Shown: positions 1 to 9,184 of the stretch, one piece after another
Layout: each line of letters begins with the position of its first letter
How positions within the stretch are numbered: position 1 is the first letter of the stretch
Source: Corynebacterium faecale
Lineage (GTDB): Bacteria; Actinomycetota; Actinomycetes; Mycobacteriales; Mycobacteriaceae
DNA length: 64,000 bases
Assembly: GCF_030408735.1 (NCBI RefSeq)
Contig: NZ_CP047204.1
Location: 1,674,001 to 1,738,000 of the forward strand
Direction of reading: 5' to 3'
Program-made: the position numbers and the translations under genes
Notes under the pieces: model-generated
Database searches by the model: none
Told to the model about the DNA's origin: nothing
The model's input: the letters and a program-made list of their open reading frames with translations, nothing else

Positions 1-521
1 TCTGAAGGATCACCTGGGTTCTGCGATTCGACAGCGGCCTTGCCGTTGGGATTGCTGGCACGCTCACGCAGCTCATCAATCCGATTGGCCATGCCGTCCA
101 GAGTGGCGTTGATATACGCGCTGGCGTTGTCCGTTGAGTACTGCGAAGCGATCTCCACAGCCTCCACCACCGCAGTGGTGACAGGAACATCAGGGTTGTA
201 GATCATCTCCCAGCAGGCGACGCGCAGCACTGCACGGTCGACTGAGGGGAGTCGGTCAAGAACCCAGGTATCAGCAATGTGCTCAGAGAGGAGAGCATCA
301 ATGGTGTCGAGTTCGATGGCGACACCATTGATGATGGCCTCGGTGTATTCAGCAACCGGGGCCACGACCGGTTCGATCGCCTTGGACAGCGTATGGCGGT
401 CTTCGATGATCGCTACCGGATCCACATCGCGGGATTCCGCTTCGAAGAGGATATCCACGGCACGGCGGCGTGCCTTGTAGCGGGATCCATGGCGTTTGTA
501 GCCTTGTCGACTCTCACTCAC
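1..521 (-). CDS. nusB: Transcription antitermination protein NusB (3' end outside window)
   Basis: NusB pairs with NusE (ribosomal protein S10) on boxA RNA to support antitermination of rRNA operons. The frame is open from a GTG at 521 to the window edge (173 codons seen; the stop lies beyond base 1). The N-terminus is MSESRQGYKRHGSRYKARR. Helical NusB segments follow: DILFEAESRDVDP at about 23-35, VDRAVLRVACWEM at 94-106 and TAVVEAVEIASQYST at about 116-130. No better in-frame ATG is visible, so the GTG is taken. It lies 97 bp downstream of efp and ends the aroC-to-nusB run, the usual corynebacterial order. The acidic tail is cut by the window edge. Confidence 0.9.
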   Translation of the reverse strand, partial: MSESRQGYKRHGSRYKARRRAVDILFEAESRDVDPVAIIEDRHTLSKAIEPVVAPVAEYTEAIINGVAIELDTIDALLSEHIADTWVLDRLPSVDRAVLRVACWEMIYNPDVPVTTAVVEAVEIASQYSTDNASAYINATLDGMANRIDELRERASNPNGKAAVESQNPGDPS

Positions 522-618
522 GTTGAGTTCTCTTAGTTCCTGTTCAGATGTACGGCGACCAATCCGATGCCGGTGGCTGCCTGTGTGGTGGTGTTACTGG
601 TAATTTCTCGGAGAAATC

Positions 619-1182
619 TTAGTTGTTGACGCGGGAAAGGTAGGAACCGTCGCGGGTATCCACCTTCAACACGTTGCCGGTCTCGATGAACAGCGGAACC
701 TGAATCTCGGCACCGGTCTCAAGGGTGGCGGGCTTGGTGCCACCGGTGGAACGATCGCCCTGCAGGCCCGGGTCGGTGTGCTCAACGCGGAGGTCCACAG
801 ACAGTGGCAGCTCACCGAAGAGAGCCTCGCCCTCGTGGAAGGACACCTGGACACGCATGTTCTCCAGCAGGAAGCGTCCGGCATCGCCGAAGGCATCCTG
901 GGAGAGCTCGAACTGCTCGAAGTTCTCATCATCCATGACCACGAAGGAGTTGCCATCGTTGTACAGGTAGGTCATGTCACGGCGATCGACGGTTGCGGTT
1001 TCAACCTTGACACCGGCATTCCAGGTCTTGTCCACGGTCTTGCCGGAGACAACATCCTTGAGCTTGGTGCGCACGAAAGCCGGGCCCTTGCCTGGCTTGA
1101 CGTGCTGGAATTCTACGATCTGCTGCAGCTTGCCGTCGACCTTGAGGACGAGGCCGTTCTTGAAATCAGCGGTAGATGCCAC
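619..1182 (-). CDS. efp: Elongation factor P
   Basis: EF-P binds between the P and E sites and relieves stalling on polyproline stretches. The longer open frame begins at 1233, but the family N-terminus ([17 protein letters not shown]) starts at the GTG at 1182, preceded by GGGAG nine bases upstream; this gives 187 aa, the normal length. The domain I loop reads VKPGKGPAF with Lys at about residue 32, the position modified in enterobacteria. A PGKGP loop is known from actinobacterial EF-Ps thought to work with an unmodified lysine, and no modification enzyme gene is seen here. Two OB-type domains follow, ending [13 protein letters not shown]. Confidence 0.97.
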   Translation of the reverse strand: MASTADFKNGLVLKVDGKLQQIVEFQHVKPGKGPAFVRTKLKDVVSGKTVDKTWNAGVKVETATVDRRDMTYLYNDGNSFVVMDDENFEQFELSQDAFGDAGRFLLENMRVQVSFHEGEALFGELPLSVDLRVEHTDPGLQGDRSTGGTKPATLETGAEIQVPLFIETGNVLKVDTRDGSYLSRVNN

Positions 1183-1286
1183 GGTTGTGATCTCCCTTGT
1201 ATATGGCGTAATTGGGTGCCCCACCCCCTTCATTGGGCATGCGAGAGCACTGTGATGATGGGTGAGGACTGATTAGCTCACCCAGA

Positions 1287-2378
1287 TTACACCACCCGGA
1301 GGTCCTTACTCACCTTGGTGATGATTTCAGGTGCTCCGGCGGTGATGATCAACGTGTCCTCGATGCGTACACCACCTCTTCCCGGCACATAGATCCCGGG
1401 TTCAATGGTGAGCGTGGAGCCCTCTTCAAGCACACCGGTGGCTGTCTTGGATGCGGATGGCGCCTCGTGCACCTCCAGGCCGATTCCATGGCCCGTGGAA
1501 TGAACGAAGTAGTCGCCGTATCCAGCGTCCTCGATGATCGCGCGGCAGGCGCGGTCGATGTCCACCAGCTGGGCTCCCGCGTAGGCGGCTTCCACGCCAG
1601 CGAGTTGGGCACGCAACACAACGTCGTAGATCTCAGTCTCAAACTCGCCGGCATCACCCATGACCAGGGTGCGGGTCATATCGGAGTTGAACCCGCGCGC
1701 GTGGGCACCGAAGTCAATGGTCACGAGGTCACCACGCTGGATGATGCGATCCCCCGCGCCATGGTGTGGCTTCGCGGAATTGGGCCCTGACGCGAGGATC
1801 GTGTCAAAGCTGGGGCGCTCCGCACCGAGCAACCGCATGCGGTATTCGAGATCAGCTGCCACCTGGCGTTCACTACGACCCTCCGCCAACTCACCCGCGG
1901 TGAGCAGATCCTCAAAGGCCTGGGATGCCAGAGCCGCAACCTCGCGAAGACGGTCGAGCTCGAAGGGATCCTTATGCAGACGGATAGCTTCGATGTTGCC
2001 GGTGACCGGGATCAGGGTGACATCCTCCGGCGTCACTTCCCGGAGGGCATCCAGTTCAGCGACGGTGGTCCGCCCGGCTTCGAAGGCGACCCGGCGGGAG
2101 CCTTCGATCCTGGACAGCAGTGCCGTCGCCGATGCACGCTCGATGATCGCCTCGATATCGGGCACCTCCTCGGCGAGCTGGGTGGTGTACCGACCGTCAG
2201 TGCAGATGCGTGCCGAAAGATCCTTGTTCAACAGCAGCGCACCGTTGGAACCCGTGAAGCCACTGAGGTAGCGCACGTGGATGGGACTGGTCACCAGAAT
2301 GGAATCGATGCGCTGGGCAGCCAACTTAGCCGCCAGTGCTCGCCTACGGGTGGCAAAACGTGTATCAGCCAGGGCCAT
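1287..2378 (-). CDS. pepQ: Xaa-Pro dipeptidase / aminopeptidase P family (M24)
   Basis: A cytoplasmic metallopeptidase that cleaves the bond before proline in short peptides, 363 aa. An N-terminal creatinase-like domain (about 1-125) precedes the pita-bread M24 domain. The five metal ligands are recognisable in IDFGA, NSDMTRT, HSTGHGIGLEVHE, TIEPG and RIED. The start MALADTRFATRRRAL is kept. It sits between aroQ (117 bp gap) and efp (104 bp gap) on the same strand, the conserved corynebacterial arrangement. Whether it is a dipeptidase or an aminopeptidase cannot be settled from sequence. Confidence 0.93.
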   Translation of the reverse strand: MALADTRFATRRRALAAKLAAQRIDSILVTSPIHVRYLSGFTGSNGALLLNKDLSARICTDGRYTTQLAEEVPDIEAIIERASATALLSRIEGSRRVAFEAGRTTVAELDALREVTPEDVTLIPVTGNIEAIRLHKDPFELDRLREVAALASQAFEDLLTAGELAEGRSERQVAADLEYRMRLLGAERPSFDTILASGPNSAKPHHGAGDRIIQRGDLVTIDFGAHARGFNSDMTRTLVMGDAGEFETEIYDVVLRAQLAGVEAAYAGAQLVDIDRACRAIIEDAGYGDYFVHSTGHGIGLEVHEAPSASKTATGVLEEGSTLTIEPGIYVPGRGGVRIEDTLIITAGAPEIITKVSKDLRVV

Positions 2379-2495
2379 GTGTGCCGCTCCTTCTCCCCCG
2401 TCATCGGGAACATGTCTCTACATTTCACTTAAAGGTTATAGCCAATGTAGTCGGCGAACTTCACCGATGCGGGAAAACACCCGTATGAGGGTGAT

Positions 2496-2933
2496 CTAGC
2501 GATTCCGTTCCGCCAGGTAGTCCAGGGCGAGTTCATAACCCTTGACACCCAGACCAGCGATAACACCCACCGCGATGGGAGAGAGATAGCTGTGGCTGCG
2601 GAACGGTTCGCGGGCATGGACATTGGAGATGTGGACTTCCACAAAGCCCTGCCCGTCGGCTATCTCCGCCAAGGCATCACGGAGCGCCACCGAGGTGTGG
2701 GTGAAACCGCCCGGGTTGATGATCACCGCCCAGCCTTCGTCGGCGGCCCGGTGAACGGCGTCGATGAGCTCGCCTTCGTGGTTGGACTGGAGGAAGCTGA
2801 CACCGACTCCGAGGGCATCCGCCCGACTTTGAACCAGAGCTTCCACATCCGTCAGCGTGGTGGATCCATAAACCTCAGGCTGGCGTTTACCGAGCCGGTT
2901 GAGGTTGGGCCCATTCATCACTAGTACGTGCAT
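2496..2933 (-). CDS. aroQ: Type II 3-dehydroquinate dehydratase
   Basis: Converts 3-dehydroquinate to 3-dehydroshikimate, the third step of the shikimate pathway. At 145 aa it has type II size (dodecameric fold, no Schiff base). Signature segments are [14 protein letters not shown] at 4-17 with the catalytic Tyr just after ([10 protein letters not shown]), the substrate loop [16 protein letters not shown], and [17 protein letters not shown]. It is eleven bases downstream of aroB and clearly cotranscribed. In Corynebacterium literature this gene is often called aroD. Confidence 0.97.
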   Translation of the reverse strand: MHVLVMNGPNLNRLGKRQPEVYGSTTLTDVEALVQSRADALGVGVSFLQSNHEGELIDAVHRAADEGWAVIINPGGFTHTSVALRDALAEIADGQGFVEVHISNVHAREPFRSHSYLSPIAVGVIAGLGVKGYELALDYLAERNR

Positions 2934-2944
2934 GGTGTCTGCCC

Positions 2945-4039
2945 TTAATGTGAGATGTTGTCGTAGGCACGGATGAGTTCTGCCCGATCCGGCCCCTCCA
3001 GACGGGTGACATCACCGACGGCGTTGAGGGCCACGAAGCGGATATTGCCGTCACGGTTCTTCTTGTCGCGGGTCATCCCTTCATACAGCTCATCGAACGC
3101 GCCGGCCTCATAGCTGGTCGGCAACCCGATTGCGGTCAGGATGGCACGGTGACGTTCCAGGAGTGCTGCATCAATGAGCCCCAGATTGTGGGAGAGGTTG
3201 GCGATGAACATGATGCCCACCGCAACGGCATTGCCGTGGCGCCAGGTGAAATCCTCACGGAGTTCCACCGCGTGGGCGAAGGTGTGCCCGTAGTTCAGGA
3301 TCTCCCGCAGGTTCGATTCCTTCAGGTCAGCACTGACCACAGCACCCTTCACCCGGACGGACCGTGCGATCAATTCCGGGAGATGGGAACCCTCCACCTC
3401 TTTTTGAAGGCACGCCACGGGATCGGTTTCATACAGTTTGAGGATCTCCTCATCCGCGATGAAACCTGTTTTGATGATCTCCGCGGAGCCCGCGATGATC
3501 TCATCATCCGGGAGGGTGAGCACCCGGTCCAGATCAATGAACACGGCATCCGGTTCATGGAAGGCACCGACCAGGTTCTTCCCTGCCGCCGTGTTGATAC
3601 CGGTCTTTCCACCCACTGCGGCATCGACCATACCCAGCACCGTGGTCGGAACCTGGATCACCCGGACGCCACGCATCCATGCCGCGGCGATGAATCCCGC
3701 CAGGTCAGTGGCGGCGCCACCTCCGATGCCGATGATGATATCGCGACGACCGAATGCGGCGTCGCCAAGCTTGTCCCAGCACTCACCGGCAACCGCAAGG
3801 GTCTTGCCTGCCTCGGCGTCTGGCACCTCAAGGTGGAGCACCGGTAACCCGGCGGCCTGCAGGGCCGCGTCGATCTCAGCGGCCACCCCGGCGAGGGTCG
3901 GCTGGTGGAGCAGGGCCACCTGAGCGGCCCCGGAGTTCTTCGCACGCTCAACAATGAGTGGAGTCAGGCCGGAGCCGATGACAACATCATAAGGCGATGC
4001 GCCGTTGACACTGACGGTGTCAAAGATGGTGGTGGTCAC
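2945..4039 (-). CDS. aroB: 3-dehydroquinate synthase
   Basis: NAD- and divalent-metal-dependent enzyme that cyclises DAHP to 3-dehydroquinate, 364 aa. The NAD-binding [21 protein letters not shown] and the active-site [19 protein letters not shown] are intact, as are the metal-site residues in [11 protein letters not shown] and [11 protein letters not shown]. The start [13 protein letters not shown] gives the family length. It follows aroK after 36 bp and precedes aroQ by 11 bp within the aroCKBQ operon. Confidence 0.97.
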   Translation of the reverse strand: MTTTIFDTVSVNGASPYDVVIGSGLTPLIVERAKNSGAAQVALLHQPTLAGVAAEIDAALQAAGLPVLHLEVPDAEAGKTLAVAGECWDKLGDAAFGRRDIIIGIGGGAATDLAGFIAAAWMRGVRVIQVPTTVLGMVDAAVGGKTGINTAAGKNLVGAFHEPDAVFIDLDRVLTLPDDEIIAGSAEIIKTGFIADEEILKLYETDPVACLQKEVEGSHLPELIARSVRVKGAVVSADLKESNLREILNYGHTFAHAVELREDFTWRHGNAVAVGIMFIANLSHNLGLIDAALLERHRAILTAIGLPTSYEAGAFDELYEGMTRDKKNRDGNIRFVALNAVGDVTRLEGPDRAELIRAYDNISH

Positions 4040-4075
4040 TTAACAGGTGCCTTTCACGTGAATAAAGGTGCGGTA

Positions 4076-4594
4076 CTAATCGTTTTCGATGTGGTGCAGG
4101 ACTTCAGCAACCACCTGCTGCGGACTCCGTGAATTGGTGCGCACGCGGAAGGTGGACACCTCCTGGTAGAACGGGCGGCGGGTTTCCAACAGGTTGCGGT
4201 AGTGCTCAGCCGGATCATCGGCGGCCAGCACCGGGCGGGTTCGTTCCCCCGCGGTTCTGCGGACCCCCTCAGCCACGGAGACATCGATCCAGACCACATC
4301 GTGGTCCTTGAGCAGTTCGCGGGTGGATTCGGTGAGAACCGCCCCGCCACCGAGGCTGACCACGCCGTCATGCAGCAGTGCCCGTGCGACATGCTCAGCT
4401 TCCAGCACACGGAAGGCTGGTTCGCCGAGTTCGGTGAATACTTCACCACAGGCCTGACCCGTGGCCTGTTCAATGAGCTCATCGCTGTCCACGAGCTCTG
4501 CGTCGAGGGCCCGTGCCAGACGACGTCCGATGGTGGACTTGCCGGCACCGGGAGGGCCGACCAGAACAACAATGGGGCGTGCCTCACTATTCAC
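4076..4594 (-). CDS. aroK: Shikimate kinase
   Basis: Phosphorylates shikimate to shikimate-3-phosphate with ATP. The P-loop is GPPGAGKST near residues 13-21, followed by the shikimate-binding [11 protein letters not shown] and the SLGGGAVL loop. The open frame runs upstream to 4792 only as the shadow of aroC. The GTG at 4594 gives [13 protein letters not shown] and 172 aa, and it overlaps the aroC stop by eight bases (GTGAATAG), a translational-coupling arrangement. Confidence in this start is high. Confidence 0.95.
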   Translation of the reverse strand: MNSEARPIVVLVGPPGAGKSTIGRRLARALDAELVDSDELIEQATGQACGEVFTELGEPAFRVLEAEHVARALLHDGVVSLGGGAVLTESTRELLKDHDVVWIDVSVAEGVRRTAGERTRPVLAADDPAEHYRNLLETRRPFYQEVSTFRVRTNSRSPQQVVAEVLHHIEND

Positions 4595-5801
4595 CGTCGT
4601 TAAATTCCAATCGCTTGTTGATCCGCTCCAGGTAGCACTCGATGTTGCACCTGGTCTCCTCCAGGGAGTCACCACCGAACTTAGCCAGCACCGCGCGTGC
4701 GAGCACCAGAGCCACCATCGCCTCAGCAACCACACCTGCTGCCGGAACGGCACAGACGTCGGAACGCTGGTGGATGCCTGTTGCGGCAGCACCGGTGTCC
4801 ATGTCCACGGTCTTGAGTGCGCGTGGCACGGTGGAGATCGGCTTCATGGCGGCACGGACCCGCAGGGGCTGACCGTTGGTCATGCCACCTTCCAGGCCGC
4901 CTGCACGGTTGGTGGTCCGGGTAACCCCGTCCTCATCGCGCACCATTTCATCATGAGCTTCAGAACCACGACGGCGCGCCTCTTCAAAACCGTCGCCGAC
5001 CTCCACACCCTTGATGGCCTGGATACCCATGAGCGCACCGGCGAGCTGGGCGTCAAGGCGGTCCTCACCGGAGATGTGTGAGCCCAGTCCGATGGGCAGG
5101 CCCTCAACAATGACCTCAACGATGCCGCCGAGGGTGTCGCCGGCCTTCTTGGCGGACTCGATCTCCGCGATCATGGATGCTTCCGCATCCTTGCCGAAAG
5201 CCCTGACCGGGGACTCATCAATGTCCTTGATGTCAGCGAAGGTCGGCTCCGGACCCTCATAAGGCTCGGAACGTCCGATAGAGACAACATGGGAGAGCAC
5301 CTCCACGCCGAGCGTCTCGCGCAGGAAGGAGCGTGCCACCGTGGCTGCGGCGACGCGGGCTGCGGTTTCCCGGGCTGAGGACCGCTCGAGCACATCACGG
5401 GCATCATCAAAGCCGTACTTGAGCATGCCGGCGAAATCGGCATGACCCGGACGTGGGCGGGTGAGTTTGGCACCACGCCCGGAGGACATGGCGGCCACGT
5501 TCTCCGGATCATCCATGTCCAGGGCATCGGAGGACATGATCGTGGTCCACTTCGGCCACTCGGAATTGCCGATCATGATGGCGATCGGGCTGCCCAGGGA
5601 TAGTCCGTGGCGGATGCCGGTGAGGAAGGTCAGCTCATCCTGTTCAAACTTCATCCGGGCACCGCGGCCGTAGCCGAGGCGGCGGCGGGCGAGTTGATAG
5701 GAGACCTCGTCCTTGGTCACTGGTACACCGGCGGGCATGTGCTCAATCGTCGCAATCAGTGCCTGGCCGTGGGATTCACCTGCTGTAGTCCATCGAAGCA
5801 T
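4587..5801 (-). CDS. aroC: Chorismate synthase
   Basis: Makes chorismate from EPSP using reduced FMN, the last common step of aromatic biosynthesis. The start [15 protein letters not shown] at 5801 gives 404 aa; the extra 14 codons upstream in the open frame are unlikely because a GATAAT -10 box lies exactly seven bases before this ATG. Family motifs [18 protein letters not shown] and [14 protein letters not shown] are present. It is the first gene of the aroC-K-B-Q-pepQ-efp-nusB run and its 3' end overlaps aroK. Confidence 0.97.
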   Translation of the reverse strand: MLRWTTAGESHGQALIATIEHMPAGVPVTKDEVSYQLARRRLGYGRGARMKFEQDELTFLTGIRHGLSLGSPIAIMIGNSEWPKWTTIMSSDALDMDDPENVAAMSSGRGAKLTRPRPGHADFAGMLKYGFDDARDVLERSSARETAARVAAATVARSFLRETLGVEVLSHVVSIGRSEPYEGPEPTFADIKDIDESPVRAFGKDAEASMIAEIESAKKAGDTLGGIVEVIVEGLPIGLGSHISGEDRLDAQLAGALMGIQAIKGVEVGDGFEEARRRGSEAHDEMVRDEDGVTRTTNRAGGLEGGMTNGQPLRVRAAMKPISTVPRALKTVDMDTGAAATGIHQRSDVCAVPAAGVVAEAMVALVLARAVLAKFGGDSLEETRCNIECYLERINKRLEFNDGE

Positions 5802-5808
5802 GCCTAGC

Positions 5809-5814
5809 ATTATC
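5809..5814 (-). promoter_or_regulatory. Putative -10 box of the aroC operon (leaderless)
   Basis: On the minus strand GATAAT is followed by GCTAGGC and then the aroC ATG, placing the likely transcription start on the start codon. No convincing -35 is seen and there is no Shine-Dalgarno sequence. Leaderless mRNAs are common in corynebacteria. The start point is inferred, not measured. Confidence 0.5.
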
Positions 5815-5880
5815 GCATGAAGAGACAAATAAGCCTCAAACAACCCGCCTTATCCCACGAGATGAGATGAATACAACGAT

Positions 5881-6297
5881 TCAGGTCACCATCACCCACC
5901 CCACCACCGCACAGGTTGCCAGCCCCATGCCCGGCCCGTGGGGCACCCGCAGCACCGTGGGATTCCCGGTTCCGCGCCACATCACCAGCCCGGCAAGCAC
6001 CAGGGTGATCAGCGATGCCCCCACCACCGCCGACAGCCACCCCGCGGCACCCCCGAGCGCCGCCACCGTCCCGAGCCCCAACGCAAACTTGATGTCTCCC
6101 CCACCGATCCCTCCCATCAGCCCCGCGGTGAACAGGTACAGCAGGAACCAGCCGATCCCACCCACCAGCAACCAGGGATCCACCGCCAGTGCCCACCCAC
6201 CGATCAGGGCGGCACCCGGCAACGTCAGGTAATCAGGCAGCCGGCGGGCACGCACATCCCACGCCACCAAGGATGCGACCCACACCACGAAGCTCAT
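5881..6297 (-). CDS. Prepilin peptidase-like A24 family membrane protein
   Basis: A24-family aspartic peptidase, 138 aa from the ATG at 6297, with about four to five hydrophobic segments. The two catalytic aspartates of the family are in VAWDVRARRLPDYLTLPG near the N-terminus and in the GGIGGGDIKFALGLG motif. It lacks the N-terminal methyltransferase domain of full PilD, so it resembles the short TadV/ComC-like forms. No pilin or secretion genes are in the window, so its substrate is unknown. The ATG at 6318 is also in frame but lies inside the 3' arm of the aroE terminator hairpin. Neither start has a ribosome-binding site. Confidence 0.75.
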   Translation of the reverse strand: MSFVVWVASLVAWDVRARRLPDYLTLPGAALIGGWALAVDPWLLVGGIGWFLLYLFTAGLMGGIGGGDIKFALGLGTVAALGGAAGWLSAVVGASLITLVLAGLVMWRGTGNPTVLRVPHGPGMGLATCAVVGWVMVT

Positions 6298-6298
6298 A

Positions 6299-6348
6299 GA
6301 AAAAACTAAAGGGACCATGTTCTGTTTGACTGTCAGAACATGGTCCCC
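6299..6348 (-). terminator. Rho-independent terminator of the ruvX-mltG-aroE run
   Basis: A perfect 14-bp stem (GGGACCATGTTCTG, 6311-6324, paired with 6334-6347) with a nine-base loop is followed on the minus strand by TTTAGTTTTTTC. It begins about 30 bp after the aroE stop, and its T-tract runs straight into the start codon of the next gene. Confidence 0.85.
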
Positions 6349-6378
6349 GGTTCCCACGGATACCCTTTTAGGTGGCGG

Positions 6379-7212
6379 TTAGAGATCCAGTGATGCCTCA
6401 AGCGCCGTGCGCATCGCCTCTCGCGGAGCAGCCTCACCCGTGTACTGCTCAAACTGCCCATAGGACTGGCAGGCCAGCATGACGTGTCCACCCACGGCCG
6501 GCAGACCACGCCTGCGCGCTTCGGTCACCAGCGGTGTGGGCCAGGGGTCATAGATCACGTCCAGGATCGGCGCGTGCGCCAACGCTTCCTCCAATCCCGC
6601 GATGACCTCAGAGGGGACTGCTGAAACAACCACGGCCGCAGCTGATGTTTCCGCCTCCACATCCCCATCGAGTGGAACATAGGAGAGGGTGGCGTTGAAA
6701 GATTCGAAGAGTTCACCCAGTTCCGCGCTCCGGTCGCTGCGGTTGATCACGGTGACATGTGCGACGCCCGCCACAAGCAGCGCCCAGAGAGCCGGCCGGG
6801 CGGTGCCGCCACCGCCGACTATAACGGCGCGCTTGTCGACGAGAACCCCGTCCTCCCCCAGTAATTCCGACAGTGCTCCCTTGATACCGTCCACATCGGT
6901 GTTATCGGCCCGCCAGCCACCGGGTATACGCACCAGAGTGTTCGCTGAGCCGATCCGACGGGCACGCTCAGTGGCCTCATCGGCGAACTCGAGGGCTGCA
7001 AACTTGGCGGGCATGGTGACGGAGAAACCCCGGTAGGACTCATCCGCGCCGCCGACGAGACCGGGAAGTGACTCGGCATCGCACTCGATTCGGCTGAACT
7101 CCCAGTGGTTCAGTCCAAGCGCCGCATAACCTGCGCCGTGGAGGATCGGGGAACGGGAATGTTCGATGGGCTTGCCCAGGACCGCTGCACGATGGGTGAT
7201 CTGTTCGCTCAC
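6379..7212 (-). CDS. aroE: Shikimate dehydrogenase
   Basis: NADP-dependent reduction of 3-dehydroshikimate to shikimate, 277 aa. The substrate site is seen in LGKPIEHSRSPILHGAGY, the family Lys/Asn/Asp region in FSVTMPAKFAALEF, SANTL and NTDVDGI, and the Rossmann loop in VIVGGGGTARPALWAL. The MPAK segment replaces the commoner MPHK. It follows mltG after 17 bp and is followed by a strong terminator, so it is the last gene of the ruvX-mltG-aroE operon. Confidence 0.95.
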   Translation of the reverse strand: MSEQITHRAAVLGKPIEHSRSPILHGAGYAALGLNHWEFSRIECDAESLPGLVGGADESYRGFSVTMPAKFAALEFADEATERARRIGSANTLVRIPGGWRADNTDVDGIKGALSELLGEDGVLVDKRAVIVGGGGTARPALWALLVAGVAHVTVINRSDRSAELGELFESFNATLSYVPLDGDVEAETSAAAVVVSAVPSEVIAGLEEALAHAPILDVIYDPWPTPLVTEARRRGLPAVGGHVMLACQSYGQFEQYTGEAAPREAMRTALEASLDL

Positions 7213-7229
7213 TGTTACTTCAGTTCCCC

Positions 7230-8420
7230 TTAACGGTTACTGTCCAGCACGCCACTGTCGAACGCACGCAAGGTGTCGTCCTGGTGCTGTTCAAAAGTGT
7301 CATTGAAAACGGTGGTGCCGTCGGTGTCAATGGTGACGAAGTACAGCCAGTTACCTTCAGCCGGGTTCTCCATGGCCTGGAGTGCCTCCATGGAAACAGC
7401 GGCGATCGGGGTTTCCGGCAGACCATCCATGGCGTAGGTGTTCCACGGGGTGATCGCCTCGCGGTCCGCGTCAGTGGTGGCCACCTCGACCTCGGAGAGA
7501 CCGTAGTTGACGGTGGAGTCGAACTGCAGTCGCATCGGCTCCTCCAGGCGGTTGAGGATCACGCGGGCAACCTTGTCGAAGTCACCCGCCGGAGCCTCAC
7601 GCTCGATGAGGGAGGCCGCTGTGAGCAGCTCATACGGGGTCAAGTCAATGGCTTCGGCACGGGCGACGATTCCTGAATCCTCCAACTTGCCTGCGGAGCG
7701 GGTTATCAGATCGGTGAGAATACCCTGGGCATCAGCGGAGGGGTTGACCACATACTGGCCTGGCATGATCAGACCTTCAAGGCGCTTGGGATCATTGCCC
7801 CGTGATTCCACGGCAGGGATGGCCCACTCCGGCACGCCCAGCTGTGCCGGGTCCATGGTGGAGGCCACAGACTGCAGTGCCTCGATGGTGATGCAGTTGG
7901 TCGAGCCCTCAGTGCAGGTGACCTGGGCGATCTGTGAGTAGATTCCCGGGCGGGTGTTACCACCGACCACGGTCACGTCCATGAGTGTGGCACCACCGTA
8001 GATGTCCACCAGCTCCACCTGGTTATCAGGGTTGAGAAGCGCAGAGACAGCAGACGCGGCACTCATCTCTTCCTGGAGTCGGTAGAAACCCGGCTGGATG
8101 CTCCCCGCATCAGGGTTGGCCCCCGCGGCGTTCTGGAATGCTCCGTTGGTGGCCACGATCCCGCGCTCCTCCAGCTCAGGCCCCAACTCGGACATGGAGG
8201 ACCCTTCCGGAATCTCCACCAACTGCACCACGCCGTTACCGGTGCCCTCATAATCAGTCATGGTGGCCTCTCTGTTGGAGGTTGCCACCCCGATGTAGAT
8301 GACCGCACCGATGATCAGGATCAGGGCGGCGATGACAACCGCGAGGAACCGCTGCCGACGCTTCACATACACGGGTTCCATCCGTCGGTCCCGCATAGAA
8401 CCGCTCGTAGTCTTGCTCAT
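7230..8420 (-). CDS. mltG: Endolytic murein transglycosylase MltG (YceG-like)
   Basis: Cleaves nascent glycan strands and is thought to set glycan chain length. A short basic cytoplasmic tail is followed by one membrane segment (about 26-48, [21 protein letters not shown]), a LysM-like region and the YceG catalytic domain, which includes the family segment [14 protein letters not shown] carrying the proposed catalytic Glu and [15 protein letters not shown]. At 396 aa it is a normal length. The ATG overlaps the ruvX stop by four bases (ATGA), so the two are translationally coupled. Confidence 0.93.
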   Translation of the reverse strand: MSKTTSGSMRDRRMEPVYVKRRQRFLAVVIAALILIIGAVIYIGVATSNREATMTDYEGTGNGVVQLVEIPEGSSMSELGPELEERGIVATNGAFQNAAGANPDAGSIQPGFYRLQEEMSAASAVSALLNPDNQVELVDIYGGATLMDVTVVGGNTRPGIYSQIAQVTCTEGSTNCITIEALQSVASTMDPAQLGVPEWAIPAVESRGNDPKRLEGLIMPGQYVVNPSADAQGILTDLITRSAGKLEDSGIVARAEAIDLTPYELLTAASLIEREAPAGDFDKVARVILNRLEEPMRLQFDSTVNYGLSEVEVATTDADREAITPWNTYAMDGLPETPIAAVSMEALQAMENPAEGNWLYFVTIDTDGTTVFNDTFEQHQDDTLRAFDSGVLDSNR

Positions 8421-8974
8421 CGTGGGAGGTTTCCCTTCTCATCGGTGTGTGGTGCTTCAGTAACGTCCGGCTCATCAGCCAGAGCCGAGGAACGTCCGTC
8501 GAGCCAGGTCTGCAGGATCTCCACAGCCGCTGCCTGATCAATAACTTTACGTCCATCGCGTTCGCTCACGCCCGAAGCCCTCAGCGCCTGAGTGGCCACG
8601 ACGGTGGTGAGGCGTTCATCCCCCAGTCGGACAGGGATGGACTGCCCGGTGCCCTTGAGCCGGCGGCGGATTCGGAAGGCGATCTCCTTGGCCTGATTCA
8701 CGCTGGCTGAACCGTGACCCTGGAGATCCAGTGGCAGTCCAACGATCACCTCCACCGCATCGTATTCGGTGATGATGTCCAGAATCCGGTCCACATCACC
8801 CAGGTCTGGCCCCTTCAGGCCGGTGAGTCGGGGAACGGTTTCCACAGGCATGGCTAAACGGGCATCGCGGTCGGATGATGCGACACCGATTCTGACGGTA
8901 CCGACATCCAGTCCGATGCGGCGTCCCGGCCCCGGATCATCATGCCCGGGTACATCTGGGGTGACCTTCTTCAC
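8417..8974 (-). CDS. ruvX: RuvX / YqgF family Holliday-junction resolvase-like protein
   Basis: RNase H-fold protein, 185 aa, implicated in pre-16S rRNA processing and, by fold, in Holliday-junction resolution. The first catalytic Asp is in [41 protein letters not shown] and [14 protein letters not shown] complete the family pattern. The GTG at 8974 is preceded by GGAGAAAGG. It is the first gene of the ruvX-mltG-aroE run, downstream of the alaS terminator. Confidence 0.9.
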   Translation of the reverse strand: MKKVTPDVPGHDDPGPGRRIGLDVGTVRIGVASSDRDARLAMPVETVPRLTGLKGPDLGDVDRILDIITEYDAVEVIVGLPLDLQGHGSASVNQAKEIAFRIRRRLKGTGQSIPVRLGDERLTTVVATQALRASGVSERDGRKVIDQAAAVEILQTWLDGRSSALADEPDVTEAPHTDEKGNLPR

Positions 8975-9008
8975 GGGGGTGGGGGACCTTTCTCCGGTGT
9001 GTCACTGA

Positions 9009-9034
9009 GTCTTATTGTGTCGTCTTATTGTGTC
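9009..9034. repeat. Back-to-back 13-bp direct repeat
   Basis: GTCTTATTGTGTC occurs twice with no spacer (9009-9021 and 9022-9034), 35 bp before the ruvX start and inside its presumed promoter region. Function unknown. Confidence 0.6.
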
Positions 9035-9133
9035 TCACTGCACATCAAATCTAGTGGCAAATACTTTCAGGCGACGCATTGGGGGCTGCGTGTCTCCCCT
9101 ACCGCCTAATTTTTAAGCATCCGGCAAACCAGA

Positions 9134-9165
9134 AACCGGGATCCTCTCTGCAGAAGATCCCGGTT
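9134..9165 (-). terminator. Terminator after alaS
   Basis: AACCGGGATC (9134-9143) pairs with GATCCCGGTT (9156-9165) around a 12-base loop. On the minus strand the stem is followed by TCTGGTTTGCC, a weak T-rich tail. It lies 20 bp downstream of the alaS stop. Confidence 0.65.
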
Positions 9166-9184
9166 GACAGGACATCAGTGGGTG

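Noticed and set aside
1260..1283. GGGTGAG/CTCACCC hairpin between pepQ and efp as a terminator
   Set aside because: Only seven base pairs, no T-tract, and the genes are normally cotranscribed; an mRNA stem is possible but a terminator is not supported.
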